This document shows, piece after piece, positions 37,622 to 47,815 of a stretch of 64,000 nucleotides of DNA (within the stretch, counting starts at the first letter, position 1; the number at the start of each line of letters is the position of its first letter). The notes under the pieces were generated by a model, which was not told the DNA's origin, did not search any database, and worked only from the letters and a program-made list of their open reading frames with translations. The position numbers and the translations under genes were made by a program. The DNA comes from JBBATK01 sp044228285 (GTDB taxonomy: Bacteria; Bacteroidota; Ignavibacteria; Kapaibacteriales; NICIL-2): NCBI GenBank assembly GCA_044228285.1, contig JBGAVD010000005.1:310001-374000 (forward strand), in the 5' to 3' direction.

Positions 37622-39016
37622 TTAGTTCCTCTTTCCTCGATCTGTAGCAAAGCGATTGTACCAGTCAAAATCACGTCGCTCGCCAATAGCAGTGGAATGC
37701 ACAAGAACTATGCGACCACGACCATAGAGGTTCACAAAAACGAACTGAACACCACCTTGGATGTTGTCATAGGTCCACGTCTCGTGAGGAAACGCTGCAT
37801 CAGAATTATAGAGTTGGCGGTCAATGTTGGTTGGAAACCCATACCTCATTAACACTCGTCCTTGATCGCAATCCCAACCTTTGGGCGCAAATGGATTTTT
37901 GTAATTCAAAACGGCATAACGAACAGCCTTCTTGAAACTCTCATACCTTTCATTAACAACCGTCGAAGGATCAGGATCTTTCAAATTCCAAAATCGAAAA
38001 ATGAACTTCTGCTTTGCCAGGAGATTGGTTAACTGAGGGTAGGTTACAAGCTGAGAAAGAGGACCAACCGCCATTGCTTTGCGATATTCATCCTCAATGG
38101 TGGAGTCACTCATCGTCGCAAACTCAGACGCAAGAAAGAGCTCGTCTTCGCTTCGAAGGTCGCTAAGCTCAGAACTCTGCTCAGGATTGAGAATGTAAAA
38201 CTTCCTGATTGTGCTTGAGCTATCAACTCCATTACTCGTCGGTATCAGTAAGGCACAATTCAAGAAGTAAGTGCCTGTAGGGACAAACTGTAAGTCCTGC
38301 TCGAACACATCAGTTTGACCCGAAGCGATCACTTTCCGCTTCACTTCGGCGTCGAGGATAACACGACCAGCACCATCCCTAATACTGTACAACAAGGATA
38401 CAGAGTCGGCATGCAGTTCTTGAAGATTGTACATCTCGACATAGGCATGAAGCACAGGGCTTGTTCCTATCAGCTCATGAGAAGGTTTTGGGAGCAGCAG
38501 AAAACCATTTCGAACAAAAGGCTTGGGCTCGTTACTGGGCTCCACAACAACAATGCTCTGGCAAACGAGTAACTCGCTAATCGTAGGTTTCGTTGTCGTC
38601 ATTCGACGTACAACAAGATCATAGACAGCGCTGTCATGTCGCTTTGGTCTCACGGCATCTATTGCCCGGACTAGTACCTTGTACTGACCTGGCGCTAAAC
38701 GAAACTCTCGTTGTCCAAGGACGTCACTATGGAGCGGATCTGAGCTACTGGCGACGCTGTGCTCTGCAGCCCACTGCTCTGTTAGAACAAAGCCATGGCT
38801 ATTCCTAATCTCCAATTCAAAGTTCATCGCACCGCTAAACTGACTTGCTTGCCGCTTGTAAACCAGGATGGAGTCAGCAAAGGCATATGACATCAGAACC
38901 GACGTTGAAACAGAATCTCCACGGAACTGACAAAAATCTACTTGAACAGGAAAAGTGGAAGCATACGCATTCAACGATACGTAGAACAATAGCGCGAGTA
39001 TTAGTCGAGTATTCAT
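37622..39016 (-). CDS. Exported protein with GWxTD-like C-terminal domain
   Basis: Signal peptide (RLILALLFYVSLNAYAS) followed by a beta-rich region of about 330 residues. The C-terminal 130 residues resemble the GWxTD domain seen in Ignavibacteria, Chlorobi and related groups: NPFAPKGWDCDQGRVLMRYGFP, with Cys in place of the usual Thr (GWDCD), followed by ETWTYDNIQGGVQFVFVN. Function of this domain is not known. It is first in the operon with the acyltransferase and the SDR, which hints at envelope lipid or surface biogenesis. A strong terminator lies just upstream of the start, so it has its own promoter. Confidence 0.78.
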   Translation of the reverse strand: MNTRLILALLFYVSLNAYASTFPVQVDFCQFRGDSVSTSVLMSYAFADSILVYKRQASQFSGAMNFELEIRNSHGFVLTEQWAAEHSVASSSDPLHSDVLGQREFRLAPGQYKVLVRAIDAVRPKRHDSAVYDLVVRRMTTTKPTISELLVCQSIVVVEPSNEPKPFVRNGFLLLPKPSHELIGTSPVLHAYVEMYNLQELHADSVSLLYSIRDGAGRVILDAEVKRKVIASGQTDVFEQDLQFVPTGTYFLNCALLIPTSNGVDSSSTIRKFYILNPEQSSELSDLRSEDELFLASEFATMSDSTIEDEYRKAMAVGPLSQLVTYPQLTNLLAKQKFIFRFWNLKDPDPSTVVNERYESFKKAVRYAVLNYKNPFAPKGWDCDQGRVLMRYGFPTNIDRQLYNSDAAFPHETWTYDNIQGGVQFVFVNLYGRGRIVLVHSTAIGERRDFDWYNRFATDRGKRN

Positions 39017-39030
39017 AAAACTATCTAGAA

Positions 39031-39067
39031 TAAAAATGCCGTACAGACGTATAAGGTCTTGTACGGC
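39031..39067 (-). terminator. Terminator after the PorV/PorQ-family gene
   Basis: Stem 39038-39048 with 39056-39067 (11 pairs with one bulged base), followed on the minus strand by ATTTTTATT. It ends the TonB receptor, sorting-domain protein and barrel series. Confidence 0.9.
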
Positions 39068-39096
39068 ACAGAATCACGGGCGAACGATGTAGAGTC

Positions 39097-40191
39097 TTAG
39101 TTTGCTCTCAATGAAATCGTCACACGATTCACCATACCAAGATCGGTTGTTGGCTGCATCGAATAATCAAAAGATCCGTCGAAACCAGAACCAACATAAC
39201 GAACACCAATTCCAGCCGAAAGCTTGAACTGATCTTGTCCGTAGCGGTAACCAGCACGTAAAGCGAGAATATCATTCCAAACGTACTCTGCTCCTATGGC
39301 AGCTTGCTCAGGAACATCTGACAAGGTTGTGAAATCAGCGGCAACGATCAAGCGATGAGCGCGTGCTTGGCTCGCACCAAGATCTGGAGATGATTCATAC
39401 ATCCCGAACCATTCTGAAAGCGCATCACAAGCAACGCCAGCGTTGAACATCAGCGGAACATCGAAGGGACTGCTGAGCAACGTAGCATCAAGTTGTTGAC
39501 CTTGAAGTTCGTCGATGAGTGAGGTTTTACGATTCAAGTTTGAACCAGAGAACTGCATCTGTGGTCCAAGATTATTCATCGAAAAACCTACGCGATAGCC
39601 GCCAAAACGGTACAAGGTACCGATGTCAACGAACACGCCCGTTGCCGACATCGAAGCAATACCGTTCTGCACGTACTTCATATTCACACCAAAAGAGAAC
39701 TGCTCCGTCAAAAAAGCAGAAAAGGATCCGGTGATAGCGAAGTCACTAATCGTGTATGAGTTGCCTAGACGATTCTCATCTTCTAAAGTAGTAATTGGGA
39801 TATCACCACTCGACAAATTGGTGATCGACAAACCAGCGCGATATTTTTCTGCAACTGGAATGACAGCAGCAAGGTAGTTATGACTATATCCACCAAACCA
39901 CTGTGAGTAGCTAATATTCGCATTATAACCTTGTAGGTCTACAAGACCTGCGCAGTTAAAAAACACCGCTGAAACATCGTTGGAAACACCAGTGAAAGCT
40001 CCACCCATACCATTGGCACGAGCGCCAGTTGATATACGTAAAAACTCTCCTCCAGCAGCTCCAACTTTGCGAAACTGACCTGCAGATGATCCTTGGGTAC
40101 TACCGCTTGACTGGGCAAAGCCAGTCTGAACGCAGCCAATAGTGATCCCAGCTAGAAGCACTGCAATACTTTTCAAGCGTACACAATTCAT
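39097..40191 (-). CDS. PorV/PorQ-family outer-membrane protein
   Basis: Signal peptide (IAVLLAGITIGCVQTGFAQ), then the family opening GGEFLRISTGARANGMGGAFTG and AVFFNCAGLV, then a series of beta strands ending in NRVTISLRAN. Same family as PorV near 1.2-2.3 kb but clearly diverged. About 364 residues. It is the last gene of a series with a TonB receptor and a large exported protein that has a sorting-like end. It probably serves that cargo or receptor rather than general T9SS, but that is inference from context. Confidence 0.85.
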   Translation of the reverse strand: MNCVRLKSIAVLLAGITIGCVQTGFAQSSGSTQGSSAGQFRKVGAAGGEFLRISTGARANGMGGAFTGVSNDVSAVFFNCAGLVDLQGYNANISYSQWFGGYSHNYLAAVIPVAEKYRAGLSITNLSSGDIPITTLEDENRLGNSYTISDFAITGSFSAFLTEQFSFGVNMKYVQNGIASMSATGVFVDIGTLYRFGGYRVGFSMNNLGPQMQFSGSNLNRKTSLIDELQGQQLDATLLSSPFDVPLMFNAGVACDALSEWFGMYESSPDLGASQARAHRLIVAADFTTLSDVPEQAAIGAEYVWNDILALRAGYRYGQDQFKLSAGIGVRYVGSGFDGSFDYSMQPTTDLGMVNRVTISLRAN

Positions 40192-40226
40192 AATTGCCTC
40201 TGAAATATTTCAATGTGATGTAATGA

Positions 40227-40243
40227 ACTGCCCTGAGGGCAGT
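40227..40243 (-). other. Intergenic hairpin within the TonB-receptor operon
   Basis: Perfect 7-bp stem ACTGCCC/GGGCAGT around TGA, just after the stop of the 1399-residue protein gene and about 36 bases before the PorV/PorQ-type start. No T-run follows, so it is more likely an mRNA stability or partial attenuation element than a full terminator. Confidence 0.5.
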
Positions 40244-40247
40244 GCTT

Positions 40248-43200
40248 CTATTTGACCAAACGAGCGCCACCAACGATTACCGAGAACTTCTTTATCACTT
40301 TTGCACCGTTAGGTGTTTCAATGACTGCAAAAAGTCCTTGGCTTGCCGAACGCTGGCGATTCGTGCTTAACAAATCCCATACATTCATGCCCTGGCGGCT
40401 TGTGCCTTCTTCGTCTCTGTGACTAATCGTATTAATCAAATCGCCATTAATCGTGTAGATCTTAATTGTACACACCTTTGGTAGGTGGGTAAAGTAGATC
40501 TTTGCATCATATGTTGACTTCTGGCCAATGCTCGAAATAACGTACGGATTTGGTACAACCATAACCTGTTGTAGGTCATCCTCAGTGATCTGTTGATTTC
40601 CACTAGCATCATTTGCGATCTCTGAACTCGACATCGTCAATACAACAGTGGCACTATCCTTTGGCAATCCGAAAGCGCCTCCAAAATCAGCGATCTCAAT
40701 TTTATCGCCTGCCTTGAAGTCAGTTTGAGGAATGTACGGATTCAATGAATCACCATTGACTCTAGCGCGGTCATAAATACGACCGCCACGACCACCTGCT
40801 CTACCACCCTTGGCAGCGAAGTCTAACATGTACTGTGCTCCATTGATCAATACAAAGTGTGTAAAGTCGAGAGTGTTACCGTCTTGCGACTTTGACAAGT
40901 AGTAGCGACCTTGACCAACTGGACGGCTGGTATTCAACTCCAATGATTGATAACGTGTACCACGAGCTTCAGTGATAGATGATGACTCTTTGAAAGACAT
41001 CGTAGAAGCGTCATAGCGACCATTCACCCAACCGTTTGCAGAGATGTTATAGGATCCAATTGGAACCAATAATGGGCTTGGATACTCGGTCGATGTACTG
41101 CTGCCACCAATCACATCTGGTGGAATAACTGTTGGCAGTGTTTGAGCATTGTGTGTGATCTCACTTGTACGCTCTACAACTACGCTATCATTCAATGTTG
41201 CATCAAATCTCTTGAACGAATAAATGTTCGTAACTCTCAAATTCAGATACGGAACTTCGGTAAACGTAACGGAGTTGGAGTCAACAGTGCTATTCGTGTT
41301 ACGGCGCAAGTGACGAGAACTGATCGTTTCAGTGCCACCTGGGAGAAATTCAATTTGGAAGCGGCCTGGACCGTTGTTATAGGTCTCATAGCGGCGCGCA
41401 GTACCATTTAGACGGGTCCGTTGCAGCAAGTCGTTTGGCGTCGCACCCAGAATTCTGTAGTCCATAGTTACGTCTGCCGATCCTGCAGTACGCGTGATCG
41501 AAATTGGACGTAGGTAACCACCGAACTGTTGCAGCGCGAAGTCAAAAGCAATTCCTAAAGCACCATCAATAAACCGGTTTGGAGCATTGCAAACACGATC
41601 TGTGCTGAAGGATCCGTAGCGGGTGACAATGGAACGGTTGAATGGGCTAATAAAACTGGTTGTATCAGCTAACACACTCTCAGTTGTCAGCTTGCTACGT
41701 TGAGGTCCCATGAAAACTACCGAGCACTCAGAAAACAGATTTGAGAAATTACAGTCCTGCGCTTCATAAAAAACTGGATACTCAGCAAGAACGGTGTTTG
41801 TAGTCAAATCTGTTACACGCATACGATGTGCATAAAAGCCTTCTAACAAGTTGAGGTTCAAGGCATCGTACGCAGTATCAACCATATTGTACAAACCATT
41901 GATCACACTATTGGCTGCAAAAAATTGAAGTTGAATCTTGTGATTAGCATACAATTGGTTGAAACGCTGCTGATCTCCGACTACTAGGCGGAAGTTGTTT
42001 AATCCACCTAAGTCGCTTGTGCTGTATTCAGCGCTCAAGAGCTTTGAATCACGCATGCTTGACTGACCTAATGGGAACGCTTGCTGCTGATTGACTTTAT
42101 CAACTCCGTTATTCATTTTCTGAGGTGTTCCTTGGAAATAGTCACCTTCATCATAGGCAAGCAGACGATAATAGTAATCAACGTTATTGATCAGCTTTTC
42201 CGTCTTGGTAACGTCAGCATCCGTCGTGATTACTCCGTCGCCGTCGTCATCACCGTAATCAACAAAACGACGATGGTTGGTAGCACTATCGATGTACTTG
42301 TCTACTTGTGCTCTGAAAACATCAGAATTCTCGATATCGTCTTCAAACCATGTCAATGCTGCGCGCGACTCAATAACTTGTTTCAACAAGCTTGTTGCAG
42401 CGGCAGAGATTGCAGCTGTGTCACCTGACTTCCACTTTGGAATAACACCATTAGGACGAACTTTGATGATACCCAATGACATGGTGTCATAGCGTTGAGG
42501 AGTCGAATAAGGACCTTTTGGCATGATGTCAAACCAGAAAGAATCCCAAGGGCTCTGAGCAAGGTTAGGCATACGGCGAACCACGAAAGAGAAGGAATCC
42601 GTCGCAACTGCTGTGGTCACAAAGTTCGGATACAAAGTCTTATATGGGTTCTTTGTTGCTGTTGTGTTCGCAATGATCGTAATGAATGGAAAGCGAGGGC
42701 TCGCTGCCACGGTTGAGTCTGCACGAACTTCCGACTGTAGGTAAGGAAAAGGTGTTTGCCATTGCGCAACTTGTTTCCATCCAAATGGTCCTGTACCCAA
42801 TAAGTAGTTCCCTGCTGGGGAAGTTTGATCAACGCTAAATGTATCGAGACCGCTTACACGTGCGCGGTACATACGATATCCAAGGAAGTCCATCCCACGT
42901 TCTTGCTTGTCAATTGAGTTCTCAGCTGTTTTGTCCCAACTAACAACAACGCCATTATTGAGTGGCTTCCAGGTAATTGGACCAACATCAGGTGGTTTTG
43001 GAGTAGCAAACGCATTATCATAAACGCGTTGAGCGAACTTGTCACGACGTACCAATTCAGTGAGGTCAAGACTATCGCCCGTAGCTTCCCCACCGCGACC
43101 TGGTGAAGCGAAGATCATTCCAATAACAACGCGAGCTGTATCGCCCGGTGCCATGTTGAAAGGACCTGTTGCCATCAAGAAACGCTTGTCTCCGGAAGGA

Positions 43201-44447
43201 CCGTCTCCCTCGCGTACACCCAAAGCCATGAAGTCATAGCGCTGGATATCGTTGGTAGGATCGTTAGCAATAATCCAGTTACGGAATGTTTGCATACCGA
43301 TCTGCTCTGAGTTATCGTAGTATGCTTTGTCGTGACGAATGTAACGTGTGCTTGGGTCGATTGCAGGACTTTCCATAAAGTCCATACCGATATATCCGAA
43401 GCCTTTACCTCTTTCAGTAGCGTTATTGCCTGTTTCAGACCATTGGAACGCCATGTTCAACGTGGTGTCCTGTGAGTAGTAATTTACACGGTCATTGTTA
43501 GCGATTGCACCACCACCATTAGGACCTATATCAAAGTCATAAGCCGGTGCCATCCAACACTTAAGAAGAGAGTCTGTCGAGCGATTGATGACATTATAAG
43601 CTATAAACAAGAAGTTCGCATACTCACCATATCCCCAAGAATAGATGGTTTGTTCATACTGCAGACGGAGTGGGTAACCGTAACCTGCTGACAAGTCAGC
43701 ACCATCTGGATAGTTCCGTAAATCTGTGTCCTTATAGGTCGCAAAAATATCCTCGTTAGAAACAAACACTGGTCCCTTGTTCTTACCATCTTCCCACTTT
43801 GGCATCGATGCAGCATTACGCTTGTCGATTGAGTAGATGTAGTCTCCAAAGTAGCGCGAACGATCTTTATAAAAACGATCAAATGACAGTGTATCTGTAA
43901 TAGGGCGTGAATCCCAAATACACCATGATGGACCATCGGCTGCAACACGTGGGCTACCGTCTGCTTTAAAGTCGGTTGAGATATAGGTACGATACAAGAG
44001 TCGCGCATCCTCGGTTTCAACCATATCATTACCATCCTCAATACGACCAGGTGACATCTCAGATGTACCTGAGTTTGGATCATACGAGATAACGGACATC
44101 TTACGGACTACTAATGAGTCCTTTCCGGTTGAATCGCGAATCAAGCGCGCTTTGGTTGCGCCAAACCAGATTCCACCACCGAAAATGTACTGATTGACGG
44201 AACCACGCGGCCAGCGTCCACCACCCGCGTTGGCGGCAACGTTCAAACCAAAAATACCGTAGTTGGTCGTATAGAAGTCAATCTTGCTGACAGTATTTCG
44301 TTGCAAATCATTAATCGAAAACTTCCGGGCTTGAACAGAGTTCTGGCCCTTTCGCTTGCTTCGGTCAATATCCTTCGCATCGAGTAGTGTCAACATTGAC
44401 AGCGCAACCAGCATCACTGCCAGTAGTGTGCGATGTTGATTTCTCAT
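40248..44447 (-). CDS. Very large exported protein with type IX sorting-like C terminus
   Basis: About 1399 residues. ATG 44447 has AGGAG eight bases upstream and opens a signal peptide (RTLLAVMLVALSMLTLLDA). An ATG at 44471 is possible. The body is rich in aromatic, Asp, Asn and Gly residues, with segments such as IFGGGIWFGATKARLI and YGDDDGDGVITTDADV (a Ca-binding-like DxDxDG stretch). The C-terminal 85 residues begin MVVPNPYVISSIGQ and end KKFSVIVGGARLVK, which is the pattern of FlgD/Ig-like sorting domains. It is probably a surface or secreted protein. The TonB receptor precedes it by 45 bases and a PorV/PorQ-type barrel follows. Function unknown. Confidence 0.78.
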   Translation of the reverse strand: MRNQHRTLLAVMLVALSMLTLLDAKDIDRSKRKGQNSVQARKFSINDLQRNTVSKIDFYTTNYGIFGLNVAANAGGGRWPRGSVNQYIFGGGIWFGATKARLIRDSTGKDSLVVRKMSVISYDPNSGTSEMSPGRIEDGNDMVETEDARLLYRTYISTDFKADGSPRVAADGPSWCIWDSRPITDTLSFDRFYKDRSRYFGDYIYSIDKRNAASMPKWEDGKNKGPVFVSNEDIFATYKDTDLRNYPDGADLSAGYGYPLRLQYEQTIYSWGYGEYANFLFIAYNVINRSTDSLLKCWMAPAYDFDIGPNGGGAIANNDRVNYYSQDTTLNMAFQWSETGNNATERGKGFGYIGMDFMESPAIDPSTRYIRHDKAYYDNSEQIGMQTFRNWIIANDPTNDIQRYDFMALGVREGDGPSGDKRFLMATGPFNMAPGDTARVVIGMIFASPGRGGEATGDSLDLTELVRRDKFAQRVYDNAFATPKPPDVGPITWKPLNNGVVVSWDKTAENSIDKQERGMDFLGYRMYRARVSGLDTFSVDQTSPAGNYLLGTGPFGWKQVAQWQTPFPYLQSEVRADSTVAASPRFPFITIIANTTATKNPYKTLYPNFVTTAVATDSFSFVVRRMPNLAQSPWDSFWFDIMPKGPYSTPQRYDTMSLGIIKVRPNGVIPKWKSGDTAAISAAATSLLKQVIESRAALTWFEDDIENSDVFRAQVDKYIDSATNHRRFVDYGDDDGDGVITTDADVTKTEKLINNVDYYYRLLAYDEGDYFQGTPQKMNNGVDKVNQQQAFPLGQSSMRDSKLLSAEYSTSDLGGLNNFRLVVGDQQRFNQLYANHKIQLQFFAANSVINGLYNMVDTAYDALNLNLLEGFYAHRMRVTDLTTNTVLAEYPVFYEAQDCNFSNLFSECSVVFMGPQRSKLTTESVLADTTSFISPFNRSIVTRYGSFSTDRVCNAPNRFIDGALGIAFDFALQQFGGYLRPISITRTAGSADVTMDYRILGATPNDLLQRTRLNGTARRYETYNNGPGRFQIEFLPGGTETISSRHLRRNTNSTVDSNSVTFTEVPYLNLRVTNIYSFKRFDATLNDSVVVERTSEITHNAQTLPTVIPPDVIGGSSTSTEYPSPLLVPIGSYNISANGWVNGRYDASTMSFKESSSITEARGTRYQSLELNTSRPVGQGRYYLSKSQDGNTLDFTHFVLINGAQYMLDFAAKGGRAGGRGGRIYDRARVNGDSLNPYIPQTDFKAGDKIEIADFGGAFGLPKDSATVVLTMSSSEIANDASGNQQITEDDLQQVMVVPNPYVISSIGQKSTYDAKIYFTHLPKVCTIKIYTINGDLINTISHRDEEGTSRQGMNVWDLLSTNRQRSASQGLFAVIETPNGAKVIKKFSVIVGGARLVK

Positions 44448-44492
44448 AGCATATTCTCCTAAAATTTTCATAATTAATTTAATTTCAATTTC

Positions 44493-47400
44493 TTAGAAAC
44501 GGATATTAACACCAAAGTACACCTGACGTGGATATTGATAAAGCGAGCTGCGCTTAATAGCGTCATTCACAAAACGACCATACATGGTGAATTGCTCCAG
44601 TTGGGTGACGACGTTATCCTTGTTAATATCAGCATTCGCGTTATACAATCGGCGGCCAAGACGATCATACTGTGTGATCTCAGTGGTCTTTGTGTTAAAC
44701 TTGTCTGCCTCAGCATACCATGGACCCAATGGGAACGCACCTTGTTGCTTGTAGAGCGACACACCATCGTTGTCTGGATCCTGAGTACGAGTGTACACTT
44801 GAATTGGTTCTACGCGGTTGGTAAGATTGATAATATCAACATACAATTCAACTTGGGTAGACCCCAGACTTGGGATAAAGTCACCGAGATTGATCAAACG
44901 TGAGATGTGCAAATCAAGATCCCATAATGAAGGATAGCGCTCTGCATTGTAATCGCCTGCTTGATTGCCCTTGAGATCAAGAAGAGTGTAGGGTTGACCA
45001 GTTTGGAAAAGAGCTGTGAAGTTAATGGTAAAGTTCTCGAGGATTTTTGTTCCTGCGATACTTGGACCTTCATCAGTTCCGAAGATAAATCCACCGTTGA
45101 AATTAAGTCTGTGACGTCTATCGAAATCTAATGGAGACTCCGTCAACGGGAAGACTTTCTTATCTGTATAAGGATCATTCGCTCCAGTGATCAAGTTGTA
45201 ATTCGTTCCAACATTCGACGAGGTTCCCTGAGCGTACTGTAATGTGTAGTTAATGTTGAAATTGAAATTGTCCGAGAGACGGCGACGTAGGGAAATTTCT
45301 GTACCTCTAACATTACCGTATTCTCCGTTAGAAATCAAAGAATATGGGTAGCGGTTATTAGGAACGTACGAAAGTCCTGTAAGTGCATAAATGTCCTTAT
45401 AGTATGCAGTTACTTCCAAGCCCACATTGTCTGAAATCTGTGTGGTATACGACACATTGTATTGATTCGTACGCTCTGGCTGCAAATCTGGATTTGAAAC
45501 GATTGCATTACCGCGTCGAATTACTGAGCTGGTGTTATCGTACAATGAGGAGAAAATTGGGACTTGGGTGTAGATTCCGTATGCTATAGAGAAATAGCTT
45601 CCATCATTAATTGGATAGGAAACGAACAAACGTGGACTTAACTGCATTTTGAACTTTGCACTTGCCTTTTGACCTGTTGCCAGTGTAGGATCCAGCGAGA
45701 ATTCTGTACTTGGATCAAAGGCATCAAGACGCAAACCAGGTGTAAAGACAATGCCTTTATAGGAGATCTGATCCTGAGCATAGAAGGAAGCAACCATTGC
45801 ATTCTTTGGCTTGCTACCAATTGCACGTTCTTCAGGAGTAAGACTATAGATATCTCCTCCAAAACGATCATCATACACGTCATAGAATGGAGCACCATTC
45901 CAAGGTAATTGATTTTGATAGTGACGGAGTGTGTATGCGCGAACATCAACACCACCCTGCAAACCGTGTTTTACATCGCCAATATTCAATGCGTTTTGAT
46001 AGTCGCCCTTGAACTGCATGAAACTACTGCTACGGAACTCGATTCCCGATCCTCCACTGCTGACAAACTCGTTCGTCAAACCATAAGGATTTGAGGTCCC
46101 AGATTGATCTGCTCCGTCTTCAAGATATCCTGTTAAGTTGCTTGGAACTGATACAGCAAATGGACGCTTTGGATCGTTATCCAAATACACAGTTCCCGTT
46201 ACTCCACGGTAGTTATCTAGTGCTTTGTCACCTTGCGCACCAGTTTGTTTGAGGATGAGTTTATCACCGGTTGGGTTTACGATATAATCGTCAGAGGGTT
46301 TTACTAGATCAAAACCAGAGAAGAAACTAGCACCGGGTATCGATGTACTAACCTTCGATGGATCTACTGGCTTCCCGTTAACAAGCAAAGAACCTTGACC
46401 AAGATCGAATTTGCGACGTGCAACTTCACTGACGTTACTATTGATCGATACTGTTGCTTCGTAGAAGGAAGTCTCAGATAACTCATGATTAAGACGTACG
46501 TAGTAACTCGAGATCAAGTTGTTGATCGCGTTTAAGTGCGCAAGATTAGCTGGGACTGTTGAGAGTAGCAAGGTATCATTCAAACCAGTTTGTTGGTTCT
46601 TCTGATAGGTCATTGCAGGTGTGGTATTATAAATCCAATCCCAGTTATTGGTGTTAAGGGATGTCAATCCCCATGAACCACCAAACTGCAGACGCATACT
46701 CTGGCTGAGCTTGATTGGAAGGCGGCCCGTAATATTGCGAACCATGGAATTGTTATTCTCAATATGACCCAACGAATTACCAGCAATGTCCTTCGCGTCA
46801 ATACCGCTACCAAGATAGTTCGTGGTGTTGACAGTACGATACTTATCAGTGTAGTACTTTGCTGCAACGAAGAATGTTGAGCCTTCTAAGCCAGGTAGAG
46901 GACCACCTAAGCCAAATTCGAATGTGTTCTCAAGAGTACTGAGAGCCTTCAAACCATTCTTTGCTGATCCCCAGAGACTTGGAATAACAGACATCCATCC
47001 AAGGTTCCCTTCATACTTATCCGTCCGGCCGTTCTTAACCGTTTGATTAATTGTACCACCTGTTGCGTTGCCATACTCAGATCCAGCATTACCACGCATA
47101 ACACTCACACCAGAGGTTGCACTTTTTGCTGCCGTAGGAGCATACTTCAAGTCACCTGTCGAAGTGGCAGCGGTACCGAAGCCACCGTTAATCGGGTCAG
47201 AAACATCTTGACCGTCAACAAGCATTTTGGTATCAGTGTTACGACTACCGCGAATACTCACACCGCCACCTGTTGAGAGAACCCCAGAAGTTGTGAGCGC
47301 CGCTTGTTGAGCATTCTGCCTTCCAGCCGTAGCATTAAGCTCTTCTGAATTTACTGTTGTCGTTACAGCAACAGTCTTAACGTCATTGATAGGCTTCGTA

Positions 47401-47747
47401 GCAGTCACCTCGATTACCTTTGTTGTCGATGAACTGTCGCGCAGCTTCACAGTGCCAATACTGGAATTCTGGTCAGCTGAAACAGTCACCCAATGTGAGG
47501 CTGTTGCGTAGCCAGCGAAGCTGATCTTCAGCTCGTACTTGCCGGCAGGAATGTTCTTAATCTCAAAGCTACCATCTTTCGCGCTGAAACCACCTTTTTG
47601 GGTTCCAGTTACGCGGATCGTTGCTCTCGCGATTGGCTGGTTTTTGGTATCCTTTACCGTACCTGATACGCTGCCATTTGTTCCCGCAAAAAGATCTAGC
47701 GAGACAAAACAAACCAACAGTACCAGATATATAATCCGTTGCTTCAT
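44493..47747 (-). CDS. TonB-dependent outer-membrane receptor
   Basis: About 1084 residues. Signal peptide (IIYLVLLVCFVSLDLFA), then a carboxypeptidase-regulatory-like beta-sandwich (SVSGTVKDTKNQPIARATIRV, residues about 25-110), a plug domain (VDGQDVSDPINGGFGTAAT, SEYGNATGGTINQTVKNG) and a 22-strand-type barrel ending in YFGVNIRF. A GGAG ribosome binding site lies five bases before the ATG. No SusD-like gene is next to it, so it is not a standard SusCD pair. The substrate is unknown. It is the first gene of the series with the large exported protein and the PorV/PorQ-type barrel. Confidence 0.9.
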   Translation of the reverse strand: MKQRIIYLVLLVCFVSLDLFAGTNGSVSGTVKDTKNQPIARATIRVTGTQKGGFSAKDGSFEIKNIPAGKYELKISFAGYATASHWVTVSADQNSSIGTVKLRDSSSTTKVIEVTATKPINDVKTVAVTTTVNSEELNATAGRQNAQQAALTTSGVLSTGGGVSIRGSRNTDTKMLVDGQDVSDPINGGFGTAATSTGDLKYAPTAAKSATSGVSVMRGNAGSEYGNATGGTINQTVKNGRTDKYEGNLGWMSVIPSLWGSAKNGLKALSTLENTFEFGLGGPLPGLEGSTFFVAAKYYTDKYRTVNTTNYLGSGIDAKDIAGNSLGHIENNNSMVRNITGRLPIKLSQSMRLQFGGSWGLTSLNTNNWDWIYNTTPAMTYQKNQQTGLNDTLLLSTVPANLAHLNAINNLISSYYVRLNHELSETSFYEATVSINSNVSEVARRKFDLGQGSLLVNGKPVDPSKVSTSIPGASFFSGFDLVKPSDDYIVNPTGDKLILKQTGAQGDKALDNYRGVTGTVYLDNDPKRPFAVSVPSNLTGYLEDGADQSGTSNPYGLTNEFVSSGGSGIEFRSSSFMQFKGDYQNALNIGDVKHGLQGGVDVRAYTLRHYQNQLPWNGAPFYDVYDDRFGGDIYSLTPEERAIGSKPKNAMVASFYAQDQISYKGIVFTPGLRLDAFDPSTEFSLDPTLATGQKASAKFKMQLSPRLFVSYPINDGSYFSIAYGIYTQVPIFSSLYDNTSSVIRRGNAIVSNPDLQPERTNQYNVSYTTQISDNVGLEVTAYYKDIYALTGLSYVPNNRYPYSLISNGEYGNVRGTEISLRRRLSDNFNFNINYTLQYAQGTSSNVGTNYNLITGANDPYTDKKVFPLTESPLDFDRRHRLNFNGGFIFGTDEGPSIAGTKILENFTINFTALFQTGQPYTLLDLKGNQAGDYNAERYPSLWDLDLHISRLINLGDFIPSLGSTQVELYVDIINLTNRVEPIQVYTRTQDPDNDGVSLYKQQGAFPLGPWYAEADKFNTKTTEITQYDRLGRRLYNANADINKDNVVTQLEQFTMYGRFVNDAIKRSSLYQYPRQVYFGVNIRF

Positions 47748-47815
47748 ACGTGCTCCAAGTATGTAGAGTGTGTTATTATGTTCTTTGTTGTCGAATTCTA
47801 TGCGCGTCTTCGCTA

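Noticed and set aside
39097..47747. SusC/SusD-type glycan uptake locus
   Set aside because: The receptor is SusC-like in layout but there is no SusD lipoprotein and no glycoside hydrolase; the partner is a sorting-domain protein and a PorV-type barrel instead.
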